Origin: Roseiarcus sp963767245 | GTDB lineage: Bacteria > Pseudomonadota > Alphaproteobacteria > Rhizobiales > Beijerinckiaceae | NCBI GenBank assembly: GCA_963767245.1 | Contig: CAVYDG010000017.1 | Location: forward strand, 62,001-126,000 | DNA length: 64,000 nt | Direction: 5' to 3' | Shown here: piece by piece, positions 53,500 through 62,098 of the stretch | Position numbering within the stretch: the first letter of the stretch is position 1 | Layout of the letters: each line of letters begins with the position of its first letter | Made by a program: the position numbers and the translations under genes | Notes under the pieces: generated by a model | What the model was told of the DNA's origin: nothing | What the model saw: the letters and a program-made list of their open reading frames with translations, nothing else | Database searches by the model: none

Positions 53500-53690
53500 A
53501 AGCCGCAAAGCTTCGGGTTGACGCCGTAGCGCTTCGCTAGCGACCTCAAGCTCTCTTGACTATGCTGTAACGCTCGACGGACCGCCTCTGTCGTCGTGGC
53601 GCTCCCGTGTAAACCTGTCCCATAGCGCCGCCTTCGAATCACTCGACAAGAATGCACCATCAAAGCTCGGGACCAAATAGCTAGAGCGGG
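53500..53690 (-). pseudogene. IS481-family 5' end fragment, second copy
   Basis: The minus strand carries the same leader as 17575-17710, and then frames encoding SATTTEAVRRALQHSQESLR and SLAKRYGVNPK, the IS481 HTH start, with indels (MGQVYTGAPRR in the start frame). Not functional. Confidence 0.7.
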
Positions 53691-53764
53691 ATGACTTTTT
53701 GGGCTGAATTGGGTAGGGATCCCAAGGTGGACGCTTTCCCCGCCTTTTCATCTTGAGACGAACA

Positions 53765-53866
53765 ATCCGGGGCTGTCCGTGTTTGTGTGTTTGGCGCGCT
53801 TATTTCTCCTCCCAGACGAGCGCGCCAGCCCCGCGGTTGAGCCCTCCTCCCGCGGGGCTTTTTTAC
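53765..53866 (+). ncRNA. Candidate trans-acting sRNA with anti-Shine-Dalgarno loops
   Basis: Two consecutive stem-loops: 53793-53826 (GGCGCGCT/AGCGCGCC, loop containing CTCCTCCC) and 53827-53859 (AGCCCCGCGG/CCGCGGGGCT, loop containing CCCTCCTCC), the latter followed by T7. C/U-rich anti-SD loops before a Rho-independent terminator are typical of alphaproteobacterial Hfq-bound sRNAs (AbcR-like or CCUCCUCCC-motif families). The start is estimated. No ORF is conserved here. Confidence 0.6.
53827..53864 (+). terminator. Rho-independent terminator of the candidate sRNA
   Basis: Perfect 10-bp GC-rich stem and seven T residues on the plus strand. No protein gene precedes it on this strand, so it implies a non-coding transcript. 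Confidence 0.8.
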
Positions 53867-53957
53867 GGGTGCCTAAGCGGGGAAGGCGCCGGCGCGCCGA
53901 CTACCTTCAGAAGGCGCGCCTGCGTTCCTCGCGCCCTCCTTTCGCGTCTCTAGAGCC

Positions 53958-54470
53958 CTATTTCTTGACCATTGCTTCGGCGACTTTCTGTGAGATATAG
54001 CCGAGCACCGAGCCAACGATTAGCGATATCACAATGTTGATGAACGGGTTCTCGAGTGAGGCCGTCGTTAATGCGCCGAGTTTGTTGCCCGCCAAGGCCA
54101 TCCCCGCCACTGCGGCGTATCCGAGGACGGACGCGGGGATGTCGCTAAGCGTCGCTGACTTGGCCGCGTAGACCAGAATAAAGACCGTGACCAGGACGCA
54201 GATCGCGGCCCATAGAGGAACGCCCAGCGCTGCCCCGAGGGGAACCTGGGTAACAAGCAGCAGCGCGATATAGGCCATAATCGCGCCGAAAATGGTATGC
54301 GTGATCGTCTTGCTTAGGCCTGCTTCCTTGCCGCCGCAGTGGTAGAATGTGGCCCAGGCGATGAAGGCGGCCCAGATTTGCAGGCCTAGGCCGAACGGCG
54401 ACAGCATCACGAAGGTCGCAATCCCTCCGAGTACTCCGATACTAACAGCCAAAGCTGTAATGAGATCCAT
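53958..54470 (-). CDS. DUF1097 family membrane protein
   Basis: 170 residues from ATG 54470 (MDLITALAVSIGVLGGIATF). Five to six hydrophobic segments (FVMLSPFGLGLQIWAAFIAW, FGAIMAYIALLLVTQVPLGA, VPLWAAICVLVTVFILVYAA, VLGYAAVAGMALAGNKLGAL, INIVISLIVGSVLGYIS). This matches the DUF1097 integral membrane family, found in various transport or regulatory contexts, with function unknown. Inner membrane. Confidence 0.82.
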   Translation of the reverse strand: MDLITALAVSIGVLGGIATFVMLSPFGLGLQIWAAFIAWATFYHCGGKEAGLSKTITHTIFGAIMAYIALLLVTQVPLGAALGVPLWAAICVLVTVFILVYAAKSATLSDIPASVLGYAAVAGMALAGNKLGALTTASLENPFINIVISLIVGSVLGYISQKVAEAMVKK

Positions 54471-54497
54471 GGTTTTTTCCTCCCCGTGGGCCTGCAT

Positions 54498-55031
54498 TCC
54501 TCCGATCCGATGGGATCGTACAGGAATTGACGACGCCAGTTGCCCGCCGCCGAAGCAATCTAGGTTAATTTGTGATTAAATTTTGCGCAAGGTGCGACGA
54601 GAACATTGCCGAGAGCGACTAACCGCCTCCCACCATGCGTGTCCTCGGACTCCGACGGGTGCGAGGTTCATTCCGAGAGCGGAAGCGGCCTGGCGGCCGG
54701 GAAAACTCGGCGAGCGCCTTGGTTCAACGAGACGTCGTTCTGGAAGCCTGATGAGAAGCGGCGCGCCGACAATTCTGTCTCGACGTCGTGCGAAATGCGC
54801 CTTCTCGGCTGTAACCAGCCTATTCGCGCCGATTACTGGATCTCTCGGTCGCTCCCGCATCCGGCGACGGCGAACGGGACGGAGAGAGCGGCCCATTGGC
54901 GGCTCGATCCGTCGCCTCGAGGGCGTCAGGCTTGTCGAGTGGACCAGACCATCGCAATATGCAGCCGGATCCGGCGCTACCCCGATATTTGCTTCCGGAA
55001 CGAGGAGGATCGCCCATTGCTTGCAAGGTTC
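54498..55031. other. Intergenic region upstream of the binding protein gene
   Basis: About 530 bp. The plus frame of the downstream gene is open through here, but its translation (Arg/Pro/Ser-rich) has no protein character, and the signal peptide begins only at 55032. No RNA or IS was recognised. Confidence 0.55.
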
Positions 55032-56243
55032 ATGCGGTCGCTCTTGGCTGCCTCGTTCGCCGTAGCAGGGCTGGCCGGTTTGGTCATGGGCGGGTCCGCG
55101 CAAATTCCGGGCGACTCGGTCAAGATCGGCGTGTTGAGCGACTTCTCCGGGCCCTTTGCCGACCAGGTCGGCAAGGGGTCGCTGGTCGGCGCCCAACTGG
55201 CGGCCGAGGACTTCGCCAAGGAAGCGGGCGGCCTCAAAGTCGAGATCATTTTCGCCGACCATCAAAACAAGCCCGACATCGGGGTCGCGATTGCGCGGCG
55301 ATGGGTGGATGAGGAGGGCGTCGACGCGATCGTCGACCTCGCTAATTCCGGGGTCGGTCTCGCCGTCAACACCCTTGTGCACGAGAAGAATCGCGCCATG
55401 CTTGCCTCCGCTACCGCGACCTCGGACCTGACTGGCAAATTCTGCCAACCGACTACCGTCCAATGGGCTCTCGACACCTGGGCGCTCGGTTCGGCGATCG
55501 GACGCACGATCACCAAAATGGGGGGTTCGACCTGGTTCTTCATCAGCTTTGACTATGCTCTCGGCAAGGCTTTGCAGCGCGACGCGACCGAGGCGATAAC
55601 CAAGGCGGGCGGCTCGGTGCTGGGTTCGGTCTCGCACCCGCTCGGCGCAACCGATTTCGGGTCCTATCTCTTGCAGGCGCAAGCCTCGGGCGCCAAAGTG
55701 ATCGCTCTCGCCGACACGGGCGCCGACGCGATCAACGCCATTCGACAGGCGGCGGAGTTCCAGGTCGTCGGGCCCGACAGGCGGCTCGCGGCATTGTTCC
55801 TGCAGATCACCGATATCGATGCGCTCGGACTGAGCGCAGCGCAGGGTCTCATCTTGTCCGAGGCGTTCTATTGGGATCTCAATGATATGACGCGCGCCTT
55901 CAGCGAGCGCTTCGCTGAACGGATGGGCGGCAAGATGCCGACCGAGGACCAGGCCGCAGCTTACTCAGCGACGCTGGCCTATCTGCGCGCCGTGAAGAGA
56001 GCGGGAACCATTGAAGGCGACAAGGTACTGGCTGAAATGGAGAGGTCGCCGATCGACGATCCGCTGTTCGGTCCTGTCGTCGTGCGCGCCGACGGGCGCG
56101 CAACGCATGCGATGTATGTATTCAAGGTCAAGTCGCCAGAGCAATCGAAGAGCCGGTTTGACGTCTACGATCTGATCGAAACGATCCCGCCTGAGACCGC
56201 CTTCCGGCCGCTCGACCAGGGCGGCTGCGCGCTGGTGAAGTGA
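55032..56243 (+). CDS. Branched-chain-amino-acid-type ABC binding protein
   Basis: 403 residues from ATG 55032 (MRSLLAASFAVAGLAGLVMG), with a signal peptide. Peripla_BP_6 features: VKIGVLSDFSGPFADQVGKG, VEIIFADHQNKPDIGVAIAR, ANSGVGLAVNTLVHEKNRAM, TWFFISFDYALGKALQRDAT and LGATDFGSYLLQAQASGAKV. No LivHMGF genes follow. Instead a pterin dehydratase is next on the strand, and a C-terminal fragment of a further gene of the Ped-type system is at the window end. Orphan binding proteins of this class are common near PQQ-dependent alcohol oxidation genes. Ligand unknown. Confidence 0.88.
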   Translation: MRSLLAASFAVAGLAGLVMGGSAQIPGDSVKIGVLSDFSGPFADQVGKGSLVGAQLAAEDFAKEAGGLKVEIIFADHQNKPDIGVAIARRWVDEEGVDAIVDLANSGVGLAVNTLVHEKNRAMLASATATSDLTGKFCQPTTVQWALDTWALGSAIGRTITKMGGSTWFFISFDYALGKALQRDATEAITKAGGSVLGSVSHPLGATDFGSYLLQAQASGAKVIALADTGADAINAIRQAAEFQVVGPDRRLAALFLQITDIDALGLSAAQGLILSEAFYWDLNDMTRAFSERFAERMGGKMPTEDQAAAYSATLAYLRAVKRAGTIEGDKVLAEMERSPIDDPLFGPVVVRADGRATHAMYVFKVKSPEQSKSRFDVYDLIETIPPETAFRPLDQGGCALVK

Positions 56244-56288
56244 CTAGGCGATTGGAGCGCGTCGCGTGAGGCTGATCGGAGGAACACT

Positions 56289-56675
56289 ATGAGCGAAGAG
56301 TCGAAAGAGCGGACCTACGAACCAGACGAGATCGAGGCGCGACTCAAGCGCGAGCTCCCGCATTGGCGCTACGAAAACGGCTGGATCAGGCGAACTTTTC
56401 GCACCTCCGGCTGGAAGGGCACGCTGATGGTGATCAACGCCGTCGGCCACCTCGCGGAGGCCGCCTGGCATCATCCGGATATCGCCGCGTCCTACGCATG
56501 GGTCGAGGTGAAATTGCAAAACCACAGCGCCAAGGGGATCACCGACAAGGACTTCGAACTGGCTCGCAAGATCGAAGACTTCGTCTCGTGGCGTCCCGGC
56601 AAGGAGGGCGGCGCGCTCGAAGGGACGCCGACCGGCGACCAACGGTTCGCCTACATCAAGTATGATGACAAATGA
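56289..56675 (+). CDS. phhB: 4a-hydroxytetrahydrobiopterin dehydratase (PCD/DCoH)
   Basis: 128 residues, ribosome binding site GGAGGA. The PCD fold has RELPHWRYENGWIRRTFRTS, MVINAVGHLAEAAWHHPDIA (active-site His pair: AWHHPD), and WVEVKLQNHSAKGITDKDFE (second NHS motif), all conserved. About 20 residues longer than the minimal family at the C-terminus. Converts 4a-hydroxytetrahydropterin to the quinonoid dihydropterin. No phenylalanine hydroxylase is in the window. The folP gene beyond the IS suggests a pterin context. Confidence 0.92.
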   Translation: MSEESKERTYEPDEIEARLKRELPHWRYENGWIRRTFRTSGWKGTLMVINAVGHLAEAAWHHPDIAASYAWVEVKLQNHSAKGITDKDFELARKIEDFVSWRPGKEGGALEGTPTGDQRFAYIKYDDK

Positions 56676-56689
56676 CCCTATCGTCATTG

Positions 56690-56772
56690 CGAGCCAAGCG
56701 AAGCAATCCAGAGCCACCCCCGCTGCCCCACAATCGCTGGATTGCTTCGTCGCTTCGCTCCTCGCAATTGTC
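56690..56772. repeat. Palindromic REP-like repeat
   Basis: ATTGCGAGCCAAGCGAAGCA, ATCCAG on one arm and CTGGATTGCTTCG, CGCTTCGCTCCTCGCAAT on the other, with a short spacer. This repeat type is widespread in alphaproteobacterial genomes, and its false translations (ARSEATKQS, LDCFAWLAMT) are often seen in annotations. It lies directly after phhB. Confidence 0.75.
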
Positions 56773-56814
56773 TCTTGGAGTTTGGGTAGAGAGGGTTGTC
56801 CCTGAAGATGGGAT

Positions 56815-56998
56815 GCGCCGATTCGGGCGGCCGCCCGAATCGGCGCGCGGGGAGATTGGCCGTCTCGCAATGGGGCGCGAAGCCCGCCGTCATCTGGGCC
56901 GTCTTTCCGCTTCCCTTGAACGCTTGATGAGTTGAATGGGCCGCCATCGCCCGATGCACGCCCGCAGACAATCCCAAGCTCACGGAGGATAGCCGCAA
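56815..56998 (+). ncRNA. IS110 leader with perfect 32-nt palindrome, candidate bridge RNA region
   Basis: The segment upstream of the IS110 recombinase carries an exact inverted repeat at 56815-56846 (arms GCGCCGATTCGGGCGG and its complement, no loop). The rest is non-coding up to the ATG. By position it could encode the element's bridge RNA. Boundaries and folding were not determined. Confidence 0.4.
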
Positions 56999-57946
56999 AT
57001 GTCTCACCCCGCCACGCCCTCGCGCTTCATCGGATGCGACGTGGGCAAGAGCGCAATCGTCGCCTTCGACACCGCCAGCGGCCGTACCTGCACGATCGCC
57101 AACGAGCCGCAGGCCCTGTCCGACTTCGCCGCCTCGCTCGACCCGACCTGCTTCGTCATCTGCGAGGCCACGGGCGGCTATGAACGCGATCTGCTGGCGG
57201 CCCTGCTCGCGGCCGGCGTTCCGGCCCACCGGGCCGACGCCCGCAAGGTCAAGGCCTTCATCCGCTCGTTTGGGACGCTCGGCAAATCCGACGCCATCGA
57301 CGCAAGCGCGCTCAGCCGATACGGCAGGGACCGATTCGCCGAACTCCCGCTTTGGAGCGCCCGCGAACCCGAGCGGCTGCGCTTGCAGGCGCTCGTCCTG
57401 GCCAGACGCGACCTCGTCAAGGACCGCCTCGCCTACGCCAATCGTCGCGCCGCCCCCGCCGCCCAGCCTGTCCATGCTTATCTCGAGGCGCTCGTCGAAA
57501 GTTTCGACGCGCAAATCAAGGCGATCGAAGCCGATATCGACGCGCTGTGCGCCGGGTGCGAGCCGATCGCCAAGGCCGTCAAAACCCTGGTCGCGATACA
57601 AGGCGTCGGTCAAAAAACCGCGGCAGCCCTCATCGCCCTCATGCCCGAGCTCGGCTCGCTCCCCCGACGCCAGGCTGCCGCCCTCGCCGGCCTTGCGCCC
57701 CATCCCAACCAAAGCGGCCAGACCGACGCCTATCGCCGAACCCGCGGCGGAAGACCCGAAGTCAAACGAGTCCTCTTCATGGCCGCAATCTCCGCCGCAA
57801 GGCATAACCCCACCCTCAGCGCCTTCTACAAACGTCTCCTCAGCGCAGGCAAAAAGCCCCTCGTCGCCATCACCGCAATCATGCGAAAACTCGTCGTCAT
57901 CGCAAACGCCAAACTCAAAACAACAAACGCCCTTCAACTGAGTTGA
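56999..57946 (+). CDS. IS110-family recombinase, second type
   Basis: 315 residues (MSHPATPSRFIGCDVGKSAI). DEDD domain: GCDVGKS (Asp), VICEATGGYERDL (Glu), GKSDAIDASALSRYG (Asp pair). C-terminal transposase_20 domain: LVAIQGVGQKTAAALIALMP, ALAGLAPHPNQSGQTDAYR and GGRPEVKRVLFMAA. Intact and of normal length, but clearly different from 31290-32507. It lies between phhB and folP, probably splitting a former operon. Confidence 0.9.
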   Translation: MSHPATPSRFIGCDVGKSAIVAFDTASGRTCTIANEPQALSDFAASLDPTCFVICEATGGYERDLLAALLAAGVPAHRADARKVKAFIRSFGTLGKSDAIDASALSRYGRDRFAELPLWSAREPERLRLQALVLARRDLVKDRLAYANRRAAPAAQPVHAYLEALVESFDAQIKAIEADIDALCAGCEPIAKAVKTLVAIQGVGQKTAAALIALMPELGSLPRRQAAALAGLAPHPNQSGQTDAYRRTRGGRPEVKRVLFMAAISAARHNPTLSAFYKRLLSAGKKPLVAITAIMRKLVVIANAKLKTTNALQLS

Positions 57947-57958
57947 TGACGGTTCCGC

Positions 57959-58801
57959 GTGGCTTCTAAATCCGCAATCGACGACCGTTGCGACGCCTTT
58001 CTGCGGCTGATCGGCTTAAAGCCGGTCATCATGGGCATTCTCAACGTGACGCCGGACTCGTTTTCCGACGGCGGCCGGTTTCAGTCGCTCGATTCCGCGC
58101 TCGCGCGCGCCAAGAAGCTGGTCGCCGACGGCGCTGATATCATCGACGTCGGGGCGGAATCAACGCGGCCAGGTCACACGCCGGTTCCGCTCGAAGAAGA
58201 ATGGCGCCGCCTCGAGCCGTTGCTGGCGCCTCTCCTGGCGGAGGTCGCCGCGCCGTTTTCGATCGATACCCATAAGGCCGAGATCGCGCGCCGAGCGGCG
58301 GCGCTGGGAGTGTGCGTCGTCAATGACGTCTGGGGACTGCAAAAAGATCCGGCGATGGCCGATGTGGTCGCTGAGAGCGGCACCGCCGTGGTGATCATGC
58401 ACAACCGGGAGAGCATCGATCCGGATCTCGACATTGAAGCGGACCTTAGGCGCTTCTTCGAGCGCTCGCTCAACTGCGCCGAGCGCGCCGGCATATTGCG
58501 CACGCGCATCCTGCTCGATCCGGGCGTGGGCTTCGGAAAGAGCAAGGCGCAGAACCTCAAGGCGCTCGCGTTGACGGGCGCCTTGCGCGAGACCTTCGGC
58601 CTGCCGATCCTGGTCGGCGTATCGCGCAAGCGTCTCATGAACGAGCCCTCCCGCACCGCCAGCGTTGAGGAGCAGCTGGCCGGAACGCTGGCGGCAAATC
58701 TCGCGGCGTTTGCGCGCGGCGCCGCCGTTTTCCGCGTCCATGACGCCGCCGGGCACGCCGCCGCCTTCAAGGTGTTCGAGGCGATCGAGCGCGCCGGCTG
58801 A
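57959..58801 (+). CDS. folP: Dihydropteroate synthase
   Basis: 280 residues from GTG 57959. Signatures: VIMGILNVTPDSFSDGGRFQ (pterin-binding), GADIIDVGAESTRPGHTPVP, FSIDTHKAEIARRAAALGVC, VVNDVWGLQKD, AVVIMHNRE, ILLDPGVGFGKSKAQNLKAL and ILVGVSRKRLMNEPSRTASV. Condenses p-aminobenzoate with the dihydropterin pyrophosphate. It starts 12 bp after the IS110 recombinase stop, so its original promoter may be upstream of the IS and transcription may now depend on it. Confidence 0.95.
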   Translation: MASKSAIDDRCDAFLRLIGLKPVIMGILNVTPDSFSDGGRFQSLDSALARAKKLVADGADIIDVGAESTRPGHTPVPLEEEWRRLEPLLAPLLAEVAAPFSIDTHKAEIARRAAALGVCVVNDVWGLQKDPAMADVVAESGTAVVIMHNRESIDPDLDIEADLRRFFERSLNCAERAGILRTRILLDPGVGFGKSKAQNLKALALTGALRETFGLPILVGVSRKRLMNEPSRTASVEEQLAGTLAANLAAFARGAAVFRVHDAAGHAAAFKVFEAIERAG

Positions 58802-58814
58802 ACGCCCGGAGGGC

Positions 58815-59567
58815 TCACCCCGGCTCCCGCAGCGCCTCGATCCGCGCTGCGACCGCCTGGCCCTCCTCGGCGCTCATCGCAGCGCGGGGGCTTTTGACCT
58901 GGATCTCGCCGACCACATACGCCGGGCGCGGGGAAAGCACGAAGATTCGGTCGGCGAGAGCAATCGCCTCGTCGACGTCGTGGGTGACGACCACGGTGAT
59001 CATGCTGCGGCTTTCGACGAGCTTAACCAAATCTCGCTGCAACTGCCGGGCGAGCGGCGCATCGAGCGAAACAAACGGCTCGTCGAGCAGCAGCAAGATC
59101 GGGCGAACGGCAAAGGCGCGCGCCAGCGCGGCGCGTCGGGCGAGGCCAACCGAGAGTTCGCCGGGAAAATGCGTGCGATGCTCGGAAAGGCCGAGCGCTG
59201 CGAACAAAGCGGCGACCTCGGCTTCAGTCGCGTTCGGTGCGGCGAGCCGCACATTGTCCTCGACACTGCGCCACGGCAAGAGCCGCGGCTCTTGAAAAAC
59301 TATGCCCACTCGGCCATGCGCCGGGATGTGGACTGAGCCCTCGAAATCGCGATCGAGCCCGGCGAGAATGCGCATCAATGTCGACTTGCCGCAGCCGGAT
59401 GGCCCGATCAGCGCGCCAGTCTCGCCATCTTCGAGCGCGAAGGAAAGGTCGGCGATGACGGGAACGCTCTGTCCGGAGGCGGTGCGGAACGATTTTCGGG
59501 CGATGCGCGCTTCAAGCTGCGCGCGGTCGCCAACGGGAGAGGTAGCCTTCAAAGGGTTGCACCACAA
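58815..59567 (-). CDS. NitT/TauT-type ABC transporter ATPase
   Basis: 250 residues (or 245 from TTG 59552). Walker A IGPSGCGKST, Q-loop FQEPRLLPWRSVEDN, Walker B ILLLLDEPFVSLDA and an H-loop VVTHDVDEAIAL. The usual LSGG signature is LSVGLARRAALARA, slightly altered. It overlaps the upstream permease gene by 56 bp, a tight coupling. Third gene of the importer with 59512 and 60256. Confidence 0.9.
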   Translation of the reverse strand: MWCNPLKATSPVGDRAQLEARIARKSFRTASGQSVPVIADLSFALEDGETGALIGPSGCGKSTLMRILAGLDRDFEGSVHIPAHGRVGIVFQEPRLLPWRSVEDNVRLAAPNATEAEVAALFAALGLSEHRTHFPGELSVGLARRAALARAFAVRPILLLLDEPFVSLDAPLARQLQRDLVKLVESRSMITVVVTHDVDEAIALADRIFVLSPRPAYVVGEIQVKSPRAAMSAEEGQAVAARIEALREPG

Positions 59568-60252
59568 GCATTTCGATGATGAGCATGATCGCCGTGAAGG
59601 GCAGCGCGTAGGCGAGCAGCAGCGGGACGTCGAACAACTGGAACGCGGTATTAATTTCGAATCCCACGCCGTTCGGCCGGCCCATCAACTCGACCACCAG
59701 CACGATCTTCCAGACGAGCGACAGGCCCGCGCGCGTCGCTGCCGCGAAATAAGGCGCGAGTTGGGGCGCAACGACGTGAGCGAGTCGCTTCGTTGGGGAA
59801 AACTCGAAGATCCGCGCCATTTCATCGAGCCTTGCGTCGAGCGCGCGCACGCCCTCGCGTATGGTCACAGCCGTGACGGGCAATTTGTTGAGCGCCACCG
59901 CGCCGATCGCTGCCACTTCGTTGAGGCCCACCCAGATATAAGCCAGCACAATGATGACGACCGCGGGCATGTTCAAGAGTACGATGATCCATGGGTCGGC
60001 CACCCGATCAAACAGCAGATTGCGCCCCATTGCATAGCCCATCGCCGATCCAGCGGCCATCGCGAGTAAGAATGCCGCCACGACACGGGCAAGCGTCGCG
60101 CCGAGCGCAGCGAACAACGCTCCTGACGCGGCTTCGGACCTCATCGTCGTGAACACCACCATCGGGCCTGGAAGTAACCGCGGATTGCCGAAATGCGCAG
60201 CAATCTGCCACAGACAAATGAGCGCGATAAGTGAGATGAGACGGGTCGTCAC
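59512..60252 (-). CDS. NitT/TauT-type ABC transporter permease
   Basis: 246 residues (MTTRLISLIALICLWQIAAH). Six hydrophobic segments and the BPD_transp_1 EAA-like loop KLPVTAVTIREGVRALDARL with FSPTKRLAHVVAPQLAPYF. It starts 3 bp after the binding protein stop. Inner membrane. Substrates of the family are nitrate, taurine, alkanesulfonates, pyrimidine precursors or similar; this one is not identified. Confidence 0.9.
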   Translation of the reverse strand: MTTRLISLIALICLWQIAAHFGNPRLLPGPMVVFTTMRSEAASGALFAALGATLARVVAAFLLAMAAGSAMGYAMGRNLLFDRVADPWIIVLLNMPAVVIIVLAYIWVGLNEVAAIGAVALNKLPVTAVTIREGVRALDARLDEMARIFEFSPTKRLAHVVAPQLAPYFAAATRAGLSLVWKIVLVVELMGRPNGVGFEINTAFQLFDVPLLLAYALPFTAIMLIIEMLVVQPFEGYLSRWRPRAA

Positions 60253-60255
60253 GTC

Positions 60256-61242
60256 CTATTCGCTCCTCGTGGGATCGTAGAAGAGATCGAGGTCGAGGTC
60301 GGTGGCCTTGCCGACCAGCCTCTCGCCACCGACCTTCGCCAATCGGCGATAGAGAACGCGCGCGTCCGCAGCCTGTTCGGCGATGGTTCGTTTCGGCACG
60401 CCTTCTAAGTAGCGCTGGCGGTAGACGGCGAGCGCTGCCTCGTCTTTCAAGCGGAGCCGCGCCTTGATTGGCGCCCAGGCGCTCGGATCTTCAGCCAAGA
60501 TTTTGTGCGCCTCGGCTGCGGCAGCGAAATAGCGCCGCAGGACATCTTTATGCGAAGCCGCGAAAGCTTCAGTAAACACGTAGCCGGTCATCGCCACCGG
60601 GCCGCTCGCGCCGAGCGTCTTCTCGACATCAGACATTTCGATCGCGCGGCGGAAGCCACGCCCCTCAAGATCGGCGGAGAAGTTCCAGTATTCTAGCGCA
60701 GCCTCAGTCTCGCCCTGGGCCAGCTTCTCAGCGATCAGTGGCGGCGCGCCGTATAACGGGCGCGCTTCCTTGGTGAGATCGAGCCCAGAGCCGAGCGCGA
60801 CCGCACGCAACAAAAGCCAGCTCTTGTCAAGCGGTCCCCCGGCGACGCCAATAGATCGGCCGGCGAGATCGGCGACTGCATGGACCGGCGAATCCTTCGG
60901 CGCCATCACCGCTCCCAGCGCGCTCGAATAGGGTGTGAACAGGAGTTTGTCGCCGAGCGCTCGTTCGCGCGCCGCCCAGAGCCAGTCCCCGACGACCATG
61001 TCGACGGCGCCGCCCTCAAGCGCAACCTCGCCCGCCTCGGTGGAAGCAAGCTCGATCGTTTCGATCTCGAGATTGGCGGCCTCGTCGAGCCCGCGCGCTT
61101 TGATCACCTCGATTTCCCAAGAGGCCGTTCCGGTTTTCTGAACGGCAATGCGCAAGGGGTCGCGGGCTTCGGCGTGGGACGCCAGACAGGCCATCGCAGC
61201 GACGGCGAGGGCGGCGGCGAACACGCGTTTGATCATGGGCAT
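60256..61242 (-). CDS. NitT/TauT-type ABC transporter binding protein
   Basis: 328 residues (MPMIKRVFAAALAVAAMACL), signal peptide to about HAEA. NMT1/SsuA-like motifs: PLRIAVQKTGTASWEIEVIK, LEIETIELASTEAGEVALEG, GAVDMVVGDWLWAARERALG and GRSIGVAGGPLDKSWLLLRA. It sits 19 bp downstream of the PedC-like exporter permease on the same strand, so importer and exporter appear to be one transcription unit. Ligand unknown. Confidence 0.9.
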   Translation of the reverse strand: MPMIKRVFAAALAVAAMACLASHAEARDPLRIAVQKTGTASWEIEVIKARGLDEAANLEIETIELASTEAGEVALEGGAVDMVVGDWLWAARERALGDKLLFTPYSSALGAVMAPKDSPVHAVADLAGRSIGVAGGPLDKSWLLLRAVALGSGLDLTKEARPLYGAPPLIAEKLAQGETEAALEYWNFSADLEGRGFRRAIEMSDVEKTLGASGPVAMTGYVFTEAFAASHKDVLRRYFAAAAEAHKILAEDPSAWAPIKARLRLKDEAALAVYRQRYLEGVPKRTIAEQAADARVLYRRLAKVGGERLVGKATDLDLDLFYDPTRSE

Positions 61243-61261
61243 TCCTTGTCTCTCCCGCGCA

Positions 61262-62098
61262 TTACCCGCCCCGGCGCATCAGCATGCCGCGGGCCGGATC
61301 GTAGGCGATCACCGCGCCGCCCAGAAACGCCACCGTACAACCGGCCACGACCCCGAGCGCCTGCCAATTGACCTGCTCATAGAAGGCGAACCGGATCAGT
61401 TCGACAGAGTAGGTGAAGGGGTTAAACCGGCAGACGGTCGCTAGCCACGGGCTTCCCTCCTGCACGCGCCACAGCGGATAGAGGGCCGATGACGCGAAAA
61501 ACATCGGGAAAATGACAAAGTTCATCACACCGGCGAAATTCTCGAGTTGCTTGATGAGGGACGACAACAGCATGCCAAGCGCGCCAAACATTAGACCGGA
61601 CAAGGCGAGCGCCGGCAGCACCGTCAGATAGCCCCACCAGGTCGGCGGCTCGATCTCCCAGAAATAAGCCACGACAAGAAAGGCATAGACTTGCAGAATT
61701 GAAACAGCGACGCCCGCGATCAGCTTTGACGTCAGGAGAAACCAGCGCGGCGCGGGGCTCACCAGCAGCATGCGCATGCTGCCCATTTCACGGTCGTAGA
61801 CCATCGACAGCGAAGATTGCATGCCGTTGAAGAGCTGGATCATCGCGATCAGTCCCGGCGTGATGTAGACCTCGTAAAGAACATAGGTGTCGTAGGGCGG
61901 CATGATCGACACGCCGAGTGTCTGTCGAAAGCCAGCGGCGAAAATCAACAGCCAGACCATCGGGCGGACGAGCGCGGAAATGAAGCGCTCGCGTTGGTGA
62001 AGAAAGCGCAAACTCTCGCGCCATACAATGCCGCGGAGGCAGATCAGGCGCTGCGCCCAGCCGAACGGGCGATCGGTCTCAAGGATGGCCTCGCTCAC
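61262..62098 (-). CDS. ABC-2 type exporter permease (PedC-like)
   Basis: 278 residues from GTG 62098, overlapping the ATPase stop (GTGA). ABC-2 membrane pattern with QPRER-like ALVRPMVWLLIFAAGFRQTL, YEVYITPGLIAMIQLFNGMQ, YDREMGSMRMLLVSPAPRWF and VMNFVIFPMFFASSALYPLW. It matches exporter permeases found beside PQQ-dependent alcohol dehydrogenases (Pseudomonas PedC). Inner membrane, works with the ATPase at 62095. Confidence 0.88.
   Translation of the reverse strand: MSEAILETDRPFGWAQRLICLRGIVWRESLRFLHQRERFISALVRPMVWLLIFAAGFRQTLGVSIMPPYDTYVLYEVYITPGLIAMIQLFNGMQSSLSMVYDREMGSMRMLLVSPAPRWFLLTSKLIAGVAVSILQVYAFLVVAYFWEIEPPTWWGYLTVLPALALSGLMFGALGMLLSSLIKQLENFAGVMNFVIFPMFFASSALYPLWRVQEGSPWLATVCRFNPFTYSVELIRFAFYEQVNWQALGVVAGCTVAFLGGAVIAYDPARGMLMRRGG

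Noticed and set aside
54576..55682. 368-codon minus ORF opposite the binding protein gene
   Set aside because: Composition typical of antisense translation. The plus strand has a signal peptide and family motifs.
56684..57937. 417-codon minus-strand ORF over the IS110 gene
   Set aside because: Antisense shadow in GC-rich DNA. The Gly/Asp/Glu-rich composition mirrors the real gene, and it also contains the translated REP-like repeat.
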